Assembly: GCA_021292105.1 (NCBI GenBank)
Contig: CM037869.1
Span: 35,777,835-35,841,834, forward strand
Length of the DNA stretch: 64,000 bases
Direction of reading: 5' to 3'
Origin: Anadara kagoshimensis
Lineage: Eukaryota > Mollusca > Bivalvia > Arcoida > Arcidae
Numbering within the stretch: the stretch's first letter is position 1; every line of letters begins with the position of its first letter. Below are positions 27,052-32,093 of the stretch, in pieces. The position numbers were made by a program, and so were the translations under genes. The notes under the pieces were generated by a model, which saw nothing but the letters and a program-made list of their open reading frames with translations, had not been told where the DNA came from and searched no databases.

Positions 27052-30000
27052 AAAACAATAATTACCCATCGTTATTATTATTTAGGCACGGAACCTGTAT
27101 CATGTACTACAAATGAGACGCTGTGGCGATATGGTGGAGCTACAAGGTGTTCTGAATCCAGTCCATTTGTCATCATACTAGCAGTAATATACATGATGCT
27201 GACTAATATACTCTTAGTTAATCTGGTCATCGCTATGTTCAGGTATGTGGAAAGTTTCAGAGCACTGTTGAAACGGCAAAAGACGATAAAATAGTATAAG
27301 TTGTAAGTCTTGTGATGTGGCTCGAAAGATCATGCAATTTCTAGGTTCAAGGGTCCCTAAACATAAGTTTAAGGTTTCATGCTTCTGTTGTTTCATTTAA
27401 GGGCGCAGTCGTAGCCGAGTAAATCATCACGGCTTTTGTGGCCTATTAAGACAATCCTGTTTAGGTCAGTTGATTGCTGAAGGTCGGGTACTCTGGTGTC
27501 CTCTACCATTCCACGACTGACCGTCTAGATATAAGCAAACACAAACACATCGGCCCATGTTTATATGACAATCCCAAAATCAAAGTAAAACCATTATATG
27601 CTAGCAAAATAACCACTTAACCTTCCACTGATAACTCAGAAATCTTGATTGGGCGTAAAAACCCCTGAGAAAATCTTGATTGGGCGTAAAACTCCTGAGA
27701 AAATTTTGATTGGGCGTAAAACTCCTGAGAAAATCTTGATTGGGCGTAAAACTCCTGCGAAAATCTTGATTGGGCGTAAAACTCCTGACAATCTTGATTT
27801 GGCGTAAAACTGAGAAACCTTGATTGGGCGTACAACTCTTAACTCCACACCACTGCAATATTTTATTCATTATCTGTTTCAGTCATACCTTTCAGAAGGT
27901 GCAGTCGGATTCCAAGAAGCTTTGGCGTTTCCATAGATTCCAGCTGGTTCATGGATATTACATACGACCAATGATGGTTCCACCATTTATTGTTTTTACG
28001 CACATGTTTCGCTTCCTCCAATATTGGCTCGTTAAGAAGTGTAAAGTACGAGGGTGGCCTAATGCATTCCGTAAGTAACTTTTATTAGATGAATTTCTGG
28101 TATTTTATTTCATTTTAAAGTTTAAAACAAGGTTCATATTCAATTTTTAAATGAGCTAGTTTATGGAGCATTAATTGTAAAATAATTTGGATAGTTAAAG
28201 GCCAACAAATTCGCAGCAGAACTGACCAGTGTGGTGAAGAGGCATTAACAGGTTGCTTACTTTGAAAGCCATTCCACACAATATTAGATGTTGTACAAAG
28301 AAAATTGTTTATAAATATCAACTTTAATTTCATCCAAGCAGTTGCAAAGTGTATACAACTTTTTAGGTGAACCATGTGTATATAAGTTTACGTTTAATAA
28401 TAATAAGTTATAATCTTCGCAAGAGAGAAATAAAGATTGAATAATTGAATGAATGAATGAATGAATGAATGAATGGTCGTCATTTAAATTTTTAATACAA
28501 ATATGATATTATAATATGTCTTGGCAGTAATTTTAAACATATTATTAGACTATCTCTTTCTATGTAATATTACAGGTTTAAAATACGATGAAAGTGAAAC
28601 ATATAGATTGAGTTTATTCGAAAGAGATGCAGCATCAGAATATCTACATCAAATAAATACAGTACAACGACAGAAAATGGAGACAAAGATAGATTCTGCT
28701 GTAGATAGGTAAGGTTAGACTCTGCTGTAGATAGGTAAGGTTAGACTCTGCTGTAGATAGGTAAGGTTAGACTCTGCTGTAGATAGGTAAGGTTAGACTC
28801 TGCTGTAGATAGGTAAGGTTAGACTCTGCTGTAGATAGGTAAGGTTAGACTCTGCTGTAGATAGGTAAGGTTAGACTCTGCTGTAGATAGGTAAGGTTAG
28901 ACTCTGCTGTAGATAGGTAAGGTTAGACTCTGCTGTAGATAGGTAAGGTTAGACTCTGCTGTAGATAGGTAAGGTTAGACTCCGCTGTAGATAGGTAAGG
29001 TTAGACTCCGCTGTAGATAGGTAAGGTTAGACTCCGCTGTAGATAGGTAAGGTTAGACTCTGCTGTAGATAGGTAAGGTTAGACTCTGCTGTAGATAGGT
29101 AAGGTTAGACTCCGCTGTAGATAGGTAAGGTTAGACTCCGCTGTAGATAGGTAAGGTTAGACTCTGCTGTAGATAGGTAAGGTTAGACTCTGCTGTAGAT
29201 AGGTAAGGTTAGACTCTGCTGTAGATAGGTAAGGTTAGACTCTGCTGTAGATAGGTAAGGTTAGACTCTGCTGTAGATAGGTAAGGTTATCATATAGACG
29301 TTGTATATCCTGTCTTCCTCTCATATGATAAAAGTAGAGAATGGAATATAATAATTGACCATCCACATGCAAAAAGGGCCCTTAAGTAAAAATAAAGTGA
29401 GATTTTCGATGTTTGTTACATTTTAAGCACCAACATTGGTTTAAATGAACATAAATGATAAAAGTGTAATCACTCTAGTAGTTGTAGAAACATGTTAAAA
29501 TAACAACAAACAAGCTTTTAAGAGACTATGTACATGTATACTGCATTAAAAACCTGTTTTCAGCATTAAGATTGGATTGTTCTAAGGGCCCTTTTTGCTT
29601 GCGGAACGTGACGCATATATGTTTTTACCATCCCCCCATACCCCCTTCAAGATTATTTCATTAATATCGAGGCGTCCGGTGAAAACCAAGCAAAATCATA
29701 CCAACGAAACCGTCAAAAGTCTACGCCAAGATCTACCCTGAACCAAGGCGATGAGAAGCGGCATTTTAGACCTATGGGTCACGGACACATTCTTCAAGTA
29801 TAGTGTAACAGGGTGAAGTGGCATAATGGCAACCCTAGTTTACACCATTTTGTTAATATGATGCTGTCATTTCTTAACTGTAGCCGCGAATAGGTGCATT
29901 AATGCTTATGCGGCTTTAAAAATGAATCGCTCACCAGGGGCGTAGCTGAACATGTTGGTAAATTACGCATTGTAAACGTGAAAAATATCCCCGTTTTTCC

Positions 30001-31288
30001 AGGGGTGAGGGGGCATGCTCCCCCAGGAAATTTTGAATAAATACAACAAAATGGTGCGTTTTCCATGAATTTCGACCCTTATCTGCAAAATTTTTCGACT
30101 AAACTTCAAAACAAAATTCAAACGACCACTGAATTGTATATTGATTCATATGCATAAATTGTCTTGTTCATTATGATAGTTTCAGTTTCGAGGGTTAAAT
30201 TTTGTATTGCTTTCAAGTTTTAAAATATAGCCGTCATTTTACTCACTTACTCAATCACTCGAAATTATTGTAGTCTTATTGGTGGTAAGACAAGACGGTA
30301 AGTACCTTTCCATCGTCAAGGCAGATGGTTCATTATATATATATGACAAAGCTACATATATGTTTTATTTGTAATGTCCACTTGCGTTTTTATTAGCTCA
30401 GTTTAATTTTCTTACATTTTATTTTTTGTTCCTATAGGATTGATCAGTCATCATTACATATAGAATCACTGAGAGAACTTATCATGAGAAACGAGACTAC
30501 ACAACAGATGCAGATACAATCAAACTTCCAGGACATAAAGTATGTGTTTTAAATTTATCCCTTTTTGTATACAGTAAAACCTCGTTATAATGCCCCTCGA
30601 TAACTTTGCCACCTTTCTTATCACCACACTATTTTGAAGTCCTAAAATCCATTTTGTTTATGTTTTTCTTTATGACCCTCCCCCAATTTATCGCCATACC
30701 CATTTATAACGCCAAAATTTGACAGAACAAATAGTGACGATAAATCGAGGTTTTACTGTAATCCATTTTTTGTATATTTTGTGTTTTTATTCTTCCAAAT
30801 ACTATTATATTTCTTAATATCCATAAAACGCATTTTAGTGTCAACGTTGATGGAATTCATGGATAGGATTAGAATAATTTAGTTTCATGCTTCAGTCAAG
30901 ATATTGTCATTTGTATCTAGGCTGTCAGTTCATAAATGGTGGAGGAAACCGGGGTGTCCAAAAAATCCCACCGATCTTCGGCAAGTGAACTGATACACAT
31001 TCTCACTAGGATGGGCCAGAGTAAGATTGGAACCTAGTCGATGGAAGACGTTCTGGTCCGTAAGCACTCATACTTTAGAACAGTCATCGGGGATCAGTTT
31101 TATTGAATTCGTGGTCTGATGATCTGTTAATTTAGGCGTATCTGTTCCTTTTATAATCATGTATAAAATTAATGAGTTAATGATATATTTATATTTGTTC
31201 TATTTAAAGGTCAATGAAGAAACAGTTGAATGGAATTGAAACCACTTTGGGTCGTTTAGAAAAACTTCTTCAACAGAAAGACTCTTAG
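862..31288 (+). CDS. TRPM-family cation channel, 22 coding exons, 5' partial
   Basis: Predicted plasma- or organelle-membrane tetrameric cation channel of the TRPM family. The spliced exons give 1118 residues in this window plus a stop; every GT-AG junction keeps phase. Residues about 1-380 match the TRPM N-terminal (SLOG-like) homology region, with GAWIVTSGVNSG near 60-72 and VIVLDGSGKAANLVAE in exon 4. S1 lies at about 705-730, S2 737-755, S3 778-798, S4 in late exon 16, S5 842-862, pore helix and filter IYGE at 889-892, S6 in exon 18, then a TRP helix (HTFQKV...LWRF) and a charged C-terminal coiled coil. E753, E756, N778 and D781 sit where TRPM channels bind cytosolic calcium. C906, N909 (NET sequon) and C921 resemble the glycosylated disulfide loop of TRPM8. 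There is no alpha-kinase or NUDT9-H domain. IYGE and the LEELRE motif look like the TRPM1/3/6/7 branch, but length is nearer TRPM4/8, so the subfamily is open. N-terminal exons lie outside the window. Confidence 0.93.
1330..1900 (+). repeat. Intronic repeat family A, copy 1 (interrupted)
   Basis: Shares blocks with the copies at 6440, 12595, 17760 and 24330: GATGTCTCTGTG, TTGACATCCCATAGTT, CTTACCCTTCTGGAGC and a T-rich end. Unknown type; about 280 bp of other sequence is inserted at 1450-1740. Confidence 0.6.
2113..2270 (+). CDS. TRPM coding exon 2
   Basis: Acceptor TTACCTAG, donor GTAAGA at 2271. Encodes GAWIVTSGVNSGISEYIGKMM...VTLGITSWESINKNEQLIS, a hallmark TRPM segment. A LINE fragment is inserted about 10 bp past the donor. 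Confidence 0.93.
2281..2764 (-). mobile_element. 3' end of a non-LTR retrotransposon (RT C-terminal ORF)
   Basis: An open minus-strand frame of about 156 residues has ILLYGCETWRMT, CLRRILKIYWP, RRWKWIGHILR and GKRRRGRPKET, the conserved region after the reverse transcriptase palm in several LINE clades. The end near 2281-2300 carries TAAG repeats typical of LINE 3' tails. It is 5' truncated, sits in TRPM intron 2 antisense to the gene and only about 10 bp past the exon 2 donor. No stop or frameshift is visible within it, so the copy is fairly young. Clade not determined. Confidence 0.85.
3090..3300 (+). CDS. TRPM coding exon 3
   Basis: Acceptor TTTACATTAG, donor GTAAGA. Encodes a loop ending in HTHFILVDDESK...FESKFENFLSG, matching the TRPM 'LVDD' region. 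Joins exon 2 in phase 0 and exon 4 in phase 1. Confidence 0.9.
3358..3600 (+). mobile_element. tRNA-derived SINE
   Basis: Head GCTGCGTGGTCTAAAACGCG with CGGTTTGAATCC as B box; GACCGCATCGATATATATC and tail TTTGACTGGGATGCAAAACA match 56641-56880. In TRPM intron 3. Confidence 0.75.
4022..4187 (+). CDS. TRPM coding exon 4
   Basis: Acceptor TTTATTTTAG, donor GTAGGT. Encodes GSQIPFIRILIDGGLDNLKT and VIVLDGSGKAANLVAE, the nucleotide-fold core of the TRPM N-terminus. The last about 58 bp and the donor recur three times downstream (see repeat at 4279-4630). Confidence 0.92.
4279..4630 (+). pseudogene. Three tandem copies of exon 4 end plus donor
   Basis: The exon 4 tail (from GGTCCGGTAAAGC at 4130) recurs at 4285, 4424 and 4556, spacing 155, 139 and 132 bp. 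Each copy includes the downstream donor position (4342 GTCAGC, 4482 GTAGGT, 4615 GTACTT) and some intron sequence holding a piece of the CTTCCCTGGTGGAAG repeat. Copy 2 has a one-base change that breaks frame, copy 3 a TAA, and copy 4 stays open. None has an obvious acceptor, so these are probably pseudo-exon ends. Confidence 0.85.
5320..5437 (+). CDS. TRPM coding exon 5
   Basis: Acceptor TATTTGCAG, donor GTAGGT. Encodes SDSGIRDMVNQHNLSLDEKE...IKTITENKAHLQM; fits phases of exon 4 (2) and exon 6 (0). Helical linker of the N-terminal TRPM region. Confidence 0.85.
6440..6725 (+). repeat. Intronic repeat family A, copy 2
   Basis: Blocks in order: CATCACAATGTTGTTG, GATGTCTCTGTGTCCAGG, GACGTCCCATAGTTCC, CACACGTGCAGGTGTAGC, CCGGAGCACCCAGCCTCAC, TGGTGGAAGTTTATGTG, TTTGTTTTTGATTA. 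About 285 bp. Confidence 0.75.
6925..7182. mobile_element. MITE, long TIR (family with GACCTGTCCGCTTGACC)
   Basis: Ends TATAGGTAAACAATTTTGAC and GTCAATGTTGTTTGCCTATA are inverted repeats that extend about 35 bp each. Related copies at 21346-21599 and 61795-62034. No coding capacity. Confidence 0.85.
7283..7355 (+). CDS. TRPM coding exon 6
   Basis: Acceptor CTTTTTTTCAG, donor GTAAGA. Short exon encoding LNIFHVHEFETKDFDKVILE, corresponding to the conserved TRPM 'VF....E..D.AIL..LL' stretch. The 8.4 kb intron that follows hosts the nested B-box gene. Confidence 0.87.
8418..8663 (+). repeat. Imperfect tandem copies of the B-box gene start region
   Basis: The stretch around the start codon at 8666 (GACATGGCAGAGGGTCGG, ATACAGGACAATCTCC, AACCTGATGACAAA) recurs upstream with decay at about 8418, 8482, 8552 and 8609, spacing 55-70 bp. 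The copy at 8485 keeps ATGGCGGAGGG and opens a 23-codon upstream ORF ending with TGA at 8554-8556. Confidence 0.85.
8666..10570 (+). CDS. B-box / TRIM-like protein with propeller-like C-terminus, nested in TRPM intron
   Basis: Single-exon gene of 634 residues. Residues about 18-60 are a first B-box-type zinc module (CDLC...CLDC...CRRC..AH); 77-117 are a canonical B-box 2 (C-x2-H...CTPC...CSEC..DHKGH). About 120-207 are a Lys/Glu/Gln-rich coiled coil; 285-352 are a Pro-rich linker made of two 33-residue repeats (GPSTDASHQAESSPG / GPSSDISRQAKSSPG). About 362-634 resemble the NHL/beta-propeller tails of mollusc TRIM56/TRIM71-like proteins. There is no RING finger, so E3 ligase activity is doubtful; a scaffold or immune-type role is only inference. 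The frame also opens with GTG at 8642, but ATG at 8666 is the first in-frame ATG and matches the start-region repeats. Lack of introns and a nested position suggest retroposition, though no A-tail or target duplication is visible. Confidence 0.92.
   Translation: MAEGRIQDNLQPDDKPVCDLCDTKINPHEFSKCLDCNVYTCRRCTTAHQRVPVTKHHNIVTGIERTHPKLKNISRMCEIHKYEVIMYYCTPCNKLICSECILGDHKGHDGVKFKDFANQKRREMKVKLQQARDARKSEIAKITKQIEEREKENDDNAKDTENKIQVRKTQIIAEVDKVLNGVREQKRKIHQQNKDKLEAVKAQVTQGPPELNQCTELLRIGADMEVVMAEKEIYRNLESVPPVDTDIDIRINKPCVVFGTTDDKTLVTLCGSVQSYRELYISSQPDPGPSTDASHQAESSPGQPFVPQPPPADPKPPFETGPSSDISRQAKSSPGMKFDPQPQSAKPKLPSGANRYSDVSLNVQVISSFSAKSEQVRSICPLSDDTAIIHCYDSYNYDVVNIDGQVKKALKLDFKASDVIMTSQGSLIAADSLKPSLHKLTKEGVMMKTVNISPLIPIGLCEARDGNLLVTMVDKPSHTVDNSSSRLISKLTMDGTTLEIYEYQNGSRLFTWPHGVSENINGDICVVDVTSVSSGRLVVINNVGKVRFTYGGQGLRHPFDPVYVKCDKSGHVIVNDRRNIKVHMLDMDGRFIGYIVDGDDLKESKFPCCLALEKNGVLWVGCVEGTVYRLKYLK
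10752..10757 (+). terminator. Poly(A) signal of nested B-box gene
   Basis: AATAAA 182 bp after the TAA stop. Confidence 0.55.
10780..10935. repeat. Interspersed repeat, inverted copy of 50-232
   Basis: GTGTTTACACCAGAAGCGATG-type sequence with GTCCTTGGTGACG is the reverse complement of the repeat at the left edge. 10936-11750 shows no gene. Confidence 0.75.
11758..11925 (+). repeat. Intronic repeat family A, 3' part
   Basis: Carries CCTGACCTCACTTTTCTGG, GGAAGTTCACGTGCTTAACC and the TTTGTTTTTAAT end; front half missing. Confidence 0.65.
12095..12330 (-). repeat. Intronic repeat family A, inverted copy
   Basis: Reverse complement of the family: ACTTCCACCGGGGAAGTGAG, CACGTGTGTAATTAG, ATATATCCTGGATAA, CAACAATATTGTGATGAAGG. 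Confidence 0.7.
12345..12500 (+). repeat. Intronic repeat family A, 3' part
   Basis: CATTCCGTAGCACCTGACC, TGGTGGAAGTTCACGTGTC, GATTGTGATTCGAACATGG. Lies 15 bp from an inverted copy, forming a potential hairpin. Confidence 0.65.
12595..12860 (+). repeat. Intronic repeat family A, near full copy
   Basis: CAATGTCTCTAGAGGTGACC, GACGTCCCATTGTTCC, CACACGTGACGGGTG, CCGGTCTCACTTTCCTGG, TTTGTTTTTTATG. Confidence 0.65.
13600..14020 (-). repeat. Degenerate tandem repeat, about 175-bp units
   Basis: Three diverged units share GTCA..AACTGAAAGGTCT, ATAGTATCA.CGC and GGTTGACCTTG; the units also hold AAGGTCA-type hexamers like the HINE arrays. In TRPM intron 6. 12900-13600 shows no gene. Confidence 0.55.
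14322..14531. repeat. Poly-T tract and (TA)n microsatellite
   Basis: 37-base T run at about 14322-14358 and TA repeat at 14468-14531. 14540-15190 shows no gene. Confidence 0.9.
15195..15281. mobile_element. TA-flanked MITE fragment
   Basis: AAGTCCACCTGTCTATTAAG and ...GGTTATACTG match the 40272 family (CAGT...ACTG ends). 15282-15780 shows no gene. Confidence 0.5.
15790..15896 (+). CDS. TRPM coding exon 7
   Basis: Acceptor TGTTTTCCAG, donor GTATTT. Encodes LLVSLAWNRSDIAEKQIF, the TRPM 'LALAWNR.DIA...IF' signature. Confidence 0.92.
16470..16601 (+). CDS. TRPM coding exon 8
   Basis: Acceptor ATATTTTAG, donor GTAAGT; 44 codons in phase 0 on both sides. Encodes ALIQNRHEFVRLLTEQGIEL, matching the TRPM 'AL...R..FV.LLLE.G..L' ankyrin-like helices. 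Confidence 0.92.
17023..17221. mobile_element. MITE, long TIR (ATGGGGTTCGCC)
   Basis: ATGGGGTTCGCC...CTCTAACGTTTGTGCGGA pairs with TCCGCACAAATGTTAAGAGG...GGCGAACTCCAT; arms about 50 bp. Second copy at 39143. Confidence 0.85.
17345..17415. repeat. (TATT)n microsatellite
   Basis: About 17 TTTA/TATT units in TRPM intron 8. Similar tracts at 22690-22768 and 36241-36298. Confidence 0.95.
17760..18175 (+). repeat. Intronic repeat family A, extended copy
   Basis: Begins TAGAGCTTATTCCTACTGG and ends ATTAGTATGTTTG just before the exon 9 acceptor. Same order of blocks as the 24330 copy, so the full unit is about 400 bp. Confidence 0.7.
18201..18345 (+). CDS. TRPM coding exon 9
   Basis: Acceptor TTATTTTAG, weak-looking donor GTTTGT. 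Encodes HSLSWYRHFLVCFRQVD... and IAIGDAVEYLLQ. Phases fit both neighbours. Confidence 0.83.
19145..19228 (+). CDS. TRPM coding exon 10
   Basis: Acceptor TTGTTTCAG, donor GTACTA. 28 codons, EFKDYRVNLNSCEMGYIEDD; a poorly conserved linker, accepted because phases and splice sites match. Confidence 0.72.
19330..19523. mobile_element. MITE copy with ATTGTGGGCGTGGTCGG end
   Basis: Reverse-complement relative of 37550-37741, sharing the interior (ATTCAGGCCGTGTTTTCATT against AATGACATCACTGACATTAG side); the left TIR is decayed. Confidence 0.7.
19840..20065 (-). repeat. Intronic repeat family A, inverted copy
   Basis: GTTAGACACGTGAACTTCC, GAAGTGAGGCCGGGTGCTCC, CATGAAACTATGGGACGTC, then the exon 11 acceptor about 80 bp on. 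Confidence 0.7.
20145..20324 (+). CDS. TRPM coding exon 11
   Basis: Acceptor ATTCCAG, donor GTAAGT. Basic stretch KRKKKKKTKLRD, then ELQ-like LFLWALLLNRIEMAKIFW, the TRPM 'L..WA....R..MA..FW' helix. Confidence 0.92.
21046..21145 (+). CDS. TRPM coding exon 12
   Basis: Acceptor TTATTGTAG, donor GTAAAT. Encodes VAAVLAGSILKAFNKYAKKEE, matching TRPM 'L.A....K.M' helix following 'MA..FW'. Confidence 0.88.
21346..21599. mobile_element. MITE, same family as 6925
   Basis: TIRs TATAGGTAAACAACATTGAC and GTCAAAATTGTTTGCCTATA; interior similar in reverse order. In TRPM intron 12. Confidence 0.85.
22359..22575 (+). CDS. TRPM coding exon 13
   Basis: Acceptor TATTTCAG, donor GTAAAT. Encodes YFEELACEVLAECYSRDGEMAQ, the TRPM 'FE..A..V..EC...D...A..LL' block, and WKGNIALYTSALK before S1. 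Confidence 0.93.
22690..22768. repeat. (TTTA)n microsatellite
   Basis: Imperfect TTTA tract in TRPM intron 13; 22600-23230 otherwise holds only a 24-base T run near 23060. Confidence 0.93.
23241..23504 (+). CDS. TRPM coding exon 14 (pre-S1 and start of S1)
   Basis: Acceptor TGTTTTCAG, donor GTAAGA; 88 codons. Begins IFIRMLLPILVFDVKF, then a charged low-complexity cytosolic loop (KVNKKEKSENQTEEDNN), then YLYRAPITIFMANV entering S1. Confidence 0.92.
24020..24151 (+). CDS. TRPM coding exon 15 (S1-S2)
   Basis: Acceptor TTTAACAG, donor GTAAAA; 44 codons. Completes S1 (YLIFLGMFTYFVL) and holds S2 ending ILEELRE, with E753 and E756 at calcium-site positions. Confidence 0.94.
24310..24690 (+). repeat. 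Intronic repeat family A, extended copy
   Basis: CATGGTAGAGCTTGTTCCC to GGTATGTTTGTTTTTGG, with GACGTCCCATAGTTCC and CACGTGACAGGTGTAGC. Confidence 0.7.
24987..25241 (+). CDS. TRPM coding exon 16 (S3-S4)
   Basis: Acceptor TACTTTCAG, donor GTAAGT; 85 codons. WNRFDLILHISFVLSVILRF is S3 with N778 and D781; ARISYSITLTMAFLRFMEVF is S4; the S4-S5 linker ends GPKVIMIRKM. Confidence 0.94.
25245..26080. other. TRPM intron 16, no gene
   Basis: A short (TAA)n at about 25265-25285; nothing else recognised. Confidence 0.6.
26088..26262 (+). CDS. TRPM coding exon 17 (S5 and pore)
   Basis: Acceptor TTTGCAG, donor GTAAAT. S5 DLLFFILILGLFILGFGTAY, then pore helix and filter IPYFQIYGELFLD. The Glu of IYGE is typical of the divalent-permeable TRPM branch. 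Confidence 0.95.
26372..26716 (-). mobile_element. tRNA-derived SINE
   Basis: The minus strand starts with a tRNA-like head (GGTAGCACAGTTGGTAGAG as A box, GGTTCGAGCCCC as B box) and ends with the tail seen here as TTAACGTCCAAGTCAAGA. The body CTTATATCGAGACGTC and GGTGCAGAAATTTTGCC recurs at 62460-62747 and 35240-35400. Confidence 0.85.
27004..27048. repeat. (CT)n microsatellite
   Basis: About 22 CT units 40 bp before the exon 18 acceptor; it may serve as part of its pyrimidine tract. Confidence 0.95.
27086..27242 (+). CDS. TRPM coding exon 18 (outer loop and S6)
   Basis: Acceptor TTATTTAG, donor GTATGT. Outer loop has C906, sequon N909-E-T and C921; S6 is VIYMMLTNILLVNLVIAMF. Confidence 0.95.
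27398..27640 (+). mobile_element. SINE-like element, tRNA-like head
   Basis: GGGCGCAGTCGTAGCCGAG head, then CTGAAGGTCGGGTACTCTGG and GACCGTCTAGATATAAG body as in 56641-56880. Its tail runs into the 30-bp array. Confidence 0.6.
27641..27841. repeat. 30-bp tandem array
   Basis: About seven units of AAAATCTTGATTGGGCGTAA plus ACTCCTGAG, a motif like the SINE tail CTTGACTGGGACGTAAAAC. 30 is a multiple of 3, so all three minus frames stay open, but the resulting repeat peptides are not taken as genes. The array ends 41 bp before the exon 19 acceptor. Confidence 0.93.
27883..28070 (+). CDS. TRPM coding exon 19 (TRP helix)
   Basis: Acceptor CTGTTTCAG, donor GTAAGT. SHTFQKVQSDSKKLWRFHRF and RPMMVPPFIVFTHMF are the TRP domain and following reentrant helix seen across TRPM. 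A 30-bp tandem array ends about 40 bp before its acceptor. Confidence 0.95.
28576..28708 (+). CDS. TRPM coding exon 20 (coiled-coil start)
   Basis: Acceptor ATTACAG, donor GTAAGG at 28709. Encodes LSLFERDAASEYL, the TRPM 'FE..C...Y' motif, then KMETKIDSAVDR. Its final bases and donor are the unit of the 26-bp array that follows. Phase 2 at the end; reading through the first donor gives an immediate TAA. Confidence 0.93.
28709..29280 (+). repeat. 26-bp tandem array made of exon end plus splice donor
   Basis: Exactly 22 units of 26 bp (572 bp), then one more GTAAGG at 29281. Each unit starts GTAAGGTTAGACTC and ends CTGTAGATAG, i.e. donor, a few intronic bases, then a copy of the exon 20 end (CTGCTGTAGATAG). 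Units differ almost only by a T/C at one site, with five C-type units in two clusters, which suggests recent or homogenised amplification. Together with the exon 20 donor there are 23 identical ATAG/GTAAGG donors. Confidence 0.97.
29290..30430. other. TRPM intron 20 remainder, no gene
   Basis: After the donor array nothing coding or repeated within the window is recognised. Confidence 0.55.
30438..30539 (+). CDS. TRPM coding exon 21 (coiled coil)
   Basis: Acceptor CCTATAG, donor GTATGT at 30540. Encodes IDQSSLHIESLRELIMRNET, heptad-like; phases match exon 20 and exon 22. Confidence 0.85.
30572..30758. mobile_element. MITE with Tigger/pogo-like TIR
   Basis: CAGTAAAACCTCG at the left and CGAGGTTTTACTG at the right, flanked by TA on both sides. 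These ends fit pogo/Tigger-type elements. Confidence 0.8.
31210..31288 (+). CDS. TRPM last coding exon
   Basis: Acceptor ATTTAAAG; encodes SMKKQLNGIETTLGRLEKLL and ends KDS with TAG at 31286-31288. Completes a short coiled coil, the tetramerisation element of TRPM channels; nothing is fused after it. Confidence 0.87.
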
Positions 31289-31648
31289 GTCTTCCGATAG
31301 TTCACATAGAACTCTTTACCTCATGTGCCTTATTTAAACGATAATAAAAAATCTGTGATAAATACAAATACGTTTGGAGCATTCCATTGACAATACATCC
31401 GGACCCAGCAGTTTGAAAAGGAGGAGTCCAAAATAAATATAAACAGAAAAAAACAAGTTTTGCATTGAAGGTGCGCCTATGATCGGGATCTGAGGACATT
31501 TTCTCCTGGCTGTAGAATTTTGAAGAATTACATTCAACAAGTGCAATTTAATGCATTTCTAGAGAAAAAAAACTATAGGCTCTATATATTTTTTTATCTT
31601 ATTAGTTTCTTAAAAAAACTTTTTCTTCCACATTTTTTGTCAATTTTA

Positions 31649-31836
31649 AATAAAGAGGATTAGGGATCTGGACCCTATGGACTACCATACTGGATCCACC
31701 CATGGATAGATTAAATACATGGAATTCTTATGGTGTGCCAAATAAATGGCTCTTATTTTTTTATGTGCAATACATATGTGCTCATCAACGTGATTTCAAT
31801 TGTGATACATAGTCTGTACTATGTGCTTGTAATAAA
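31649..31836 (+). terminator. Candidate poly(A) signals of TRPM gene
   Basis: AATAAA at 31649-31654 and 31831-31836, 360 and 540 bp after the TRPM stop. Both are plausible; a third AATAAA-like site near 32550 lies in a repeat. Confidence 0.45.
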
Positions 31837-31854
31837 GTGTGCATTCAACTGCAG

Positions 31855-32072
31855 TACAGGTCTGTCGGGAGTTTAACACCTAGCCGACGAATAGGAGTTA
31901 AAGATCGACTGTCGAGTGGTTGAGATAAGACAGCTAGTGGTCGAAAATTTGCCCTCCGGATCCCGAGATAGATTTATAGCAATTGGCGGGACAAAGCTAA
32001 CAAGCGGCCTAGATACACTGGCTATTCGGCACTAATTCGTTAGCTTAGTGTTAATCTTTCGACGGGCTTGTA
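31855..32072. mobile_element. MITE (TACAGGTCTGTCG family)
   Basis: TACAGGTCTGTCGGGAGTTT pairs with AATCTTTCGACGGGCTTGTA. Relatives at 32660-32870 and about 48947-49139. Confidence 0.75.
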
Positions 32073-32093
32073 CTTTAGTAATTTGTCATAAAT

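Noticed and set aside
27601..27870. Minus-strand repetitive ORF (FTPNQDFLRS-like repeats)
   Set aside because: A 30-bp array is open in several frames by arithmetic; no start, splice or family support.
28709..29280. CRISPR-like direct repeats
   Set aside because: Units are contiguous with no spacers, and the host is an animal genome; it is a tandem minisatellite of an exon end.
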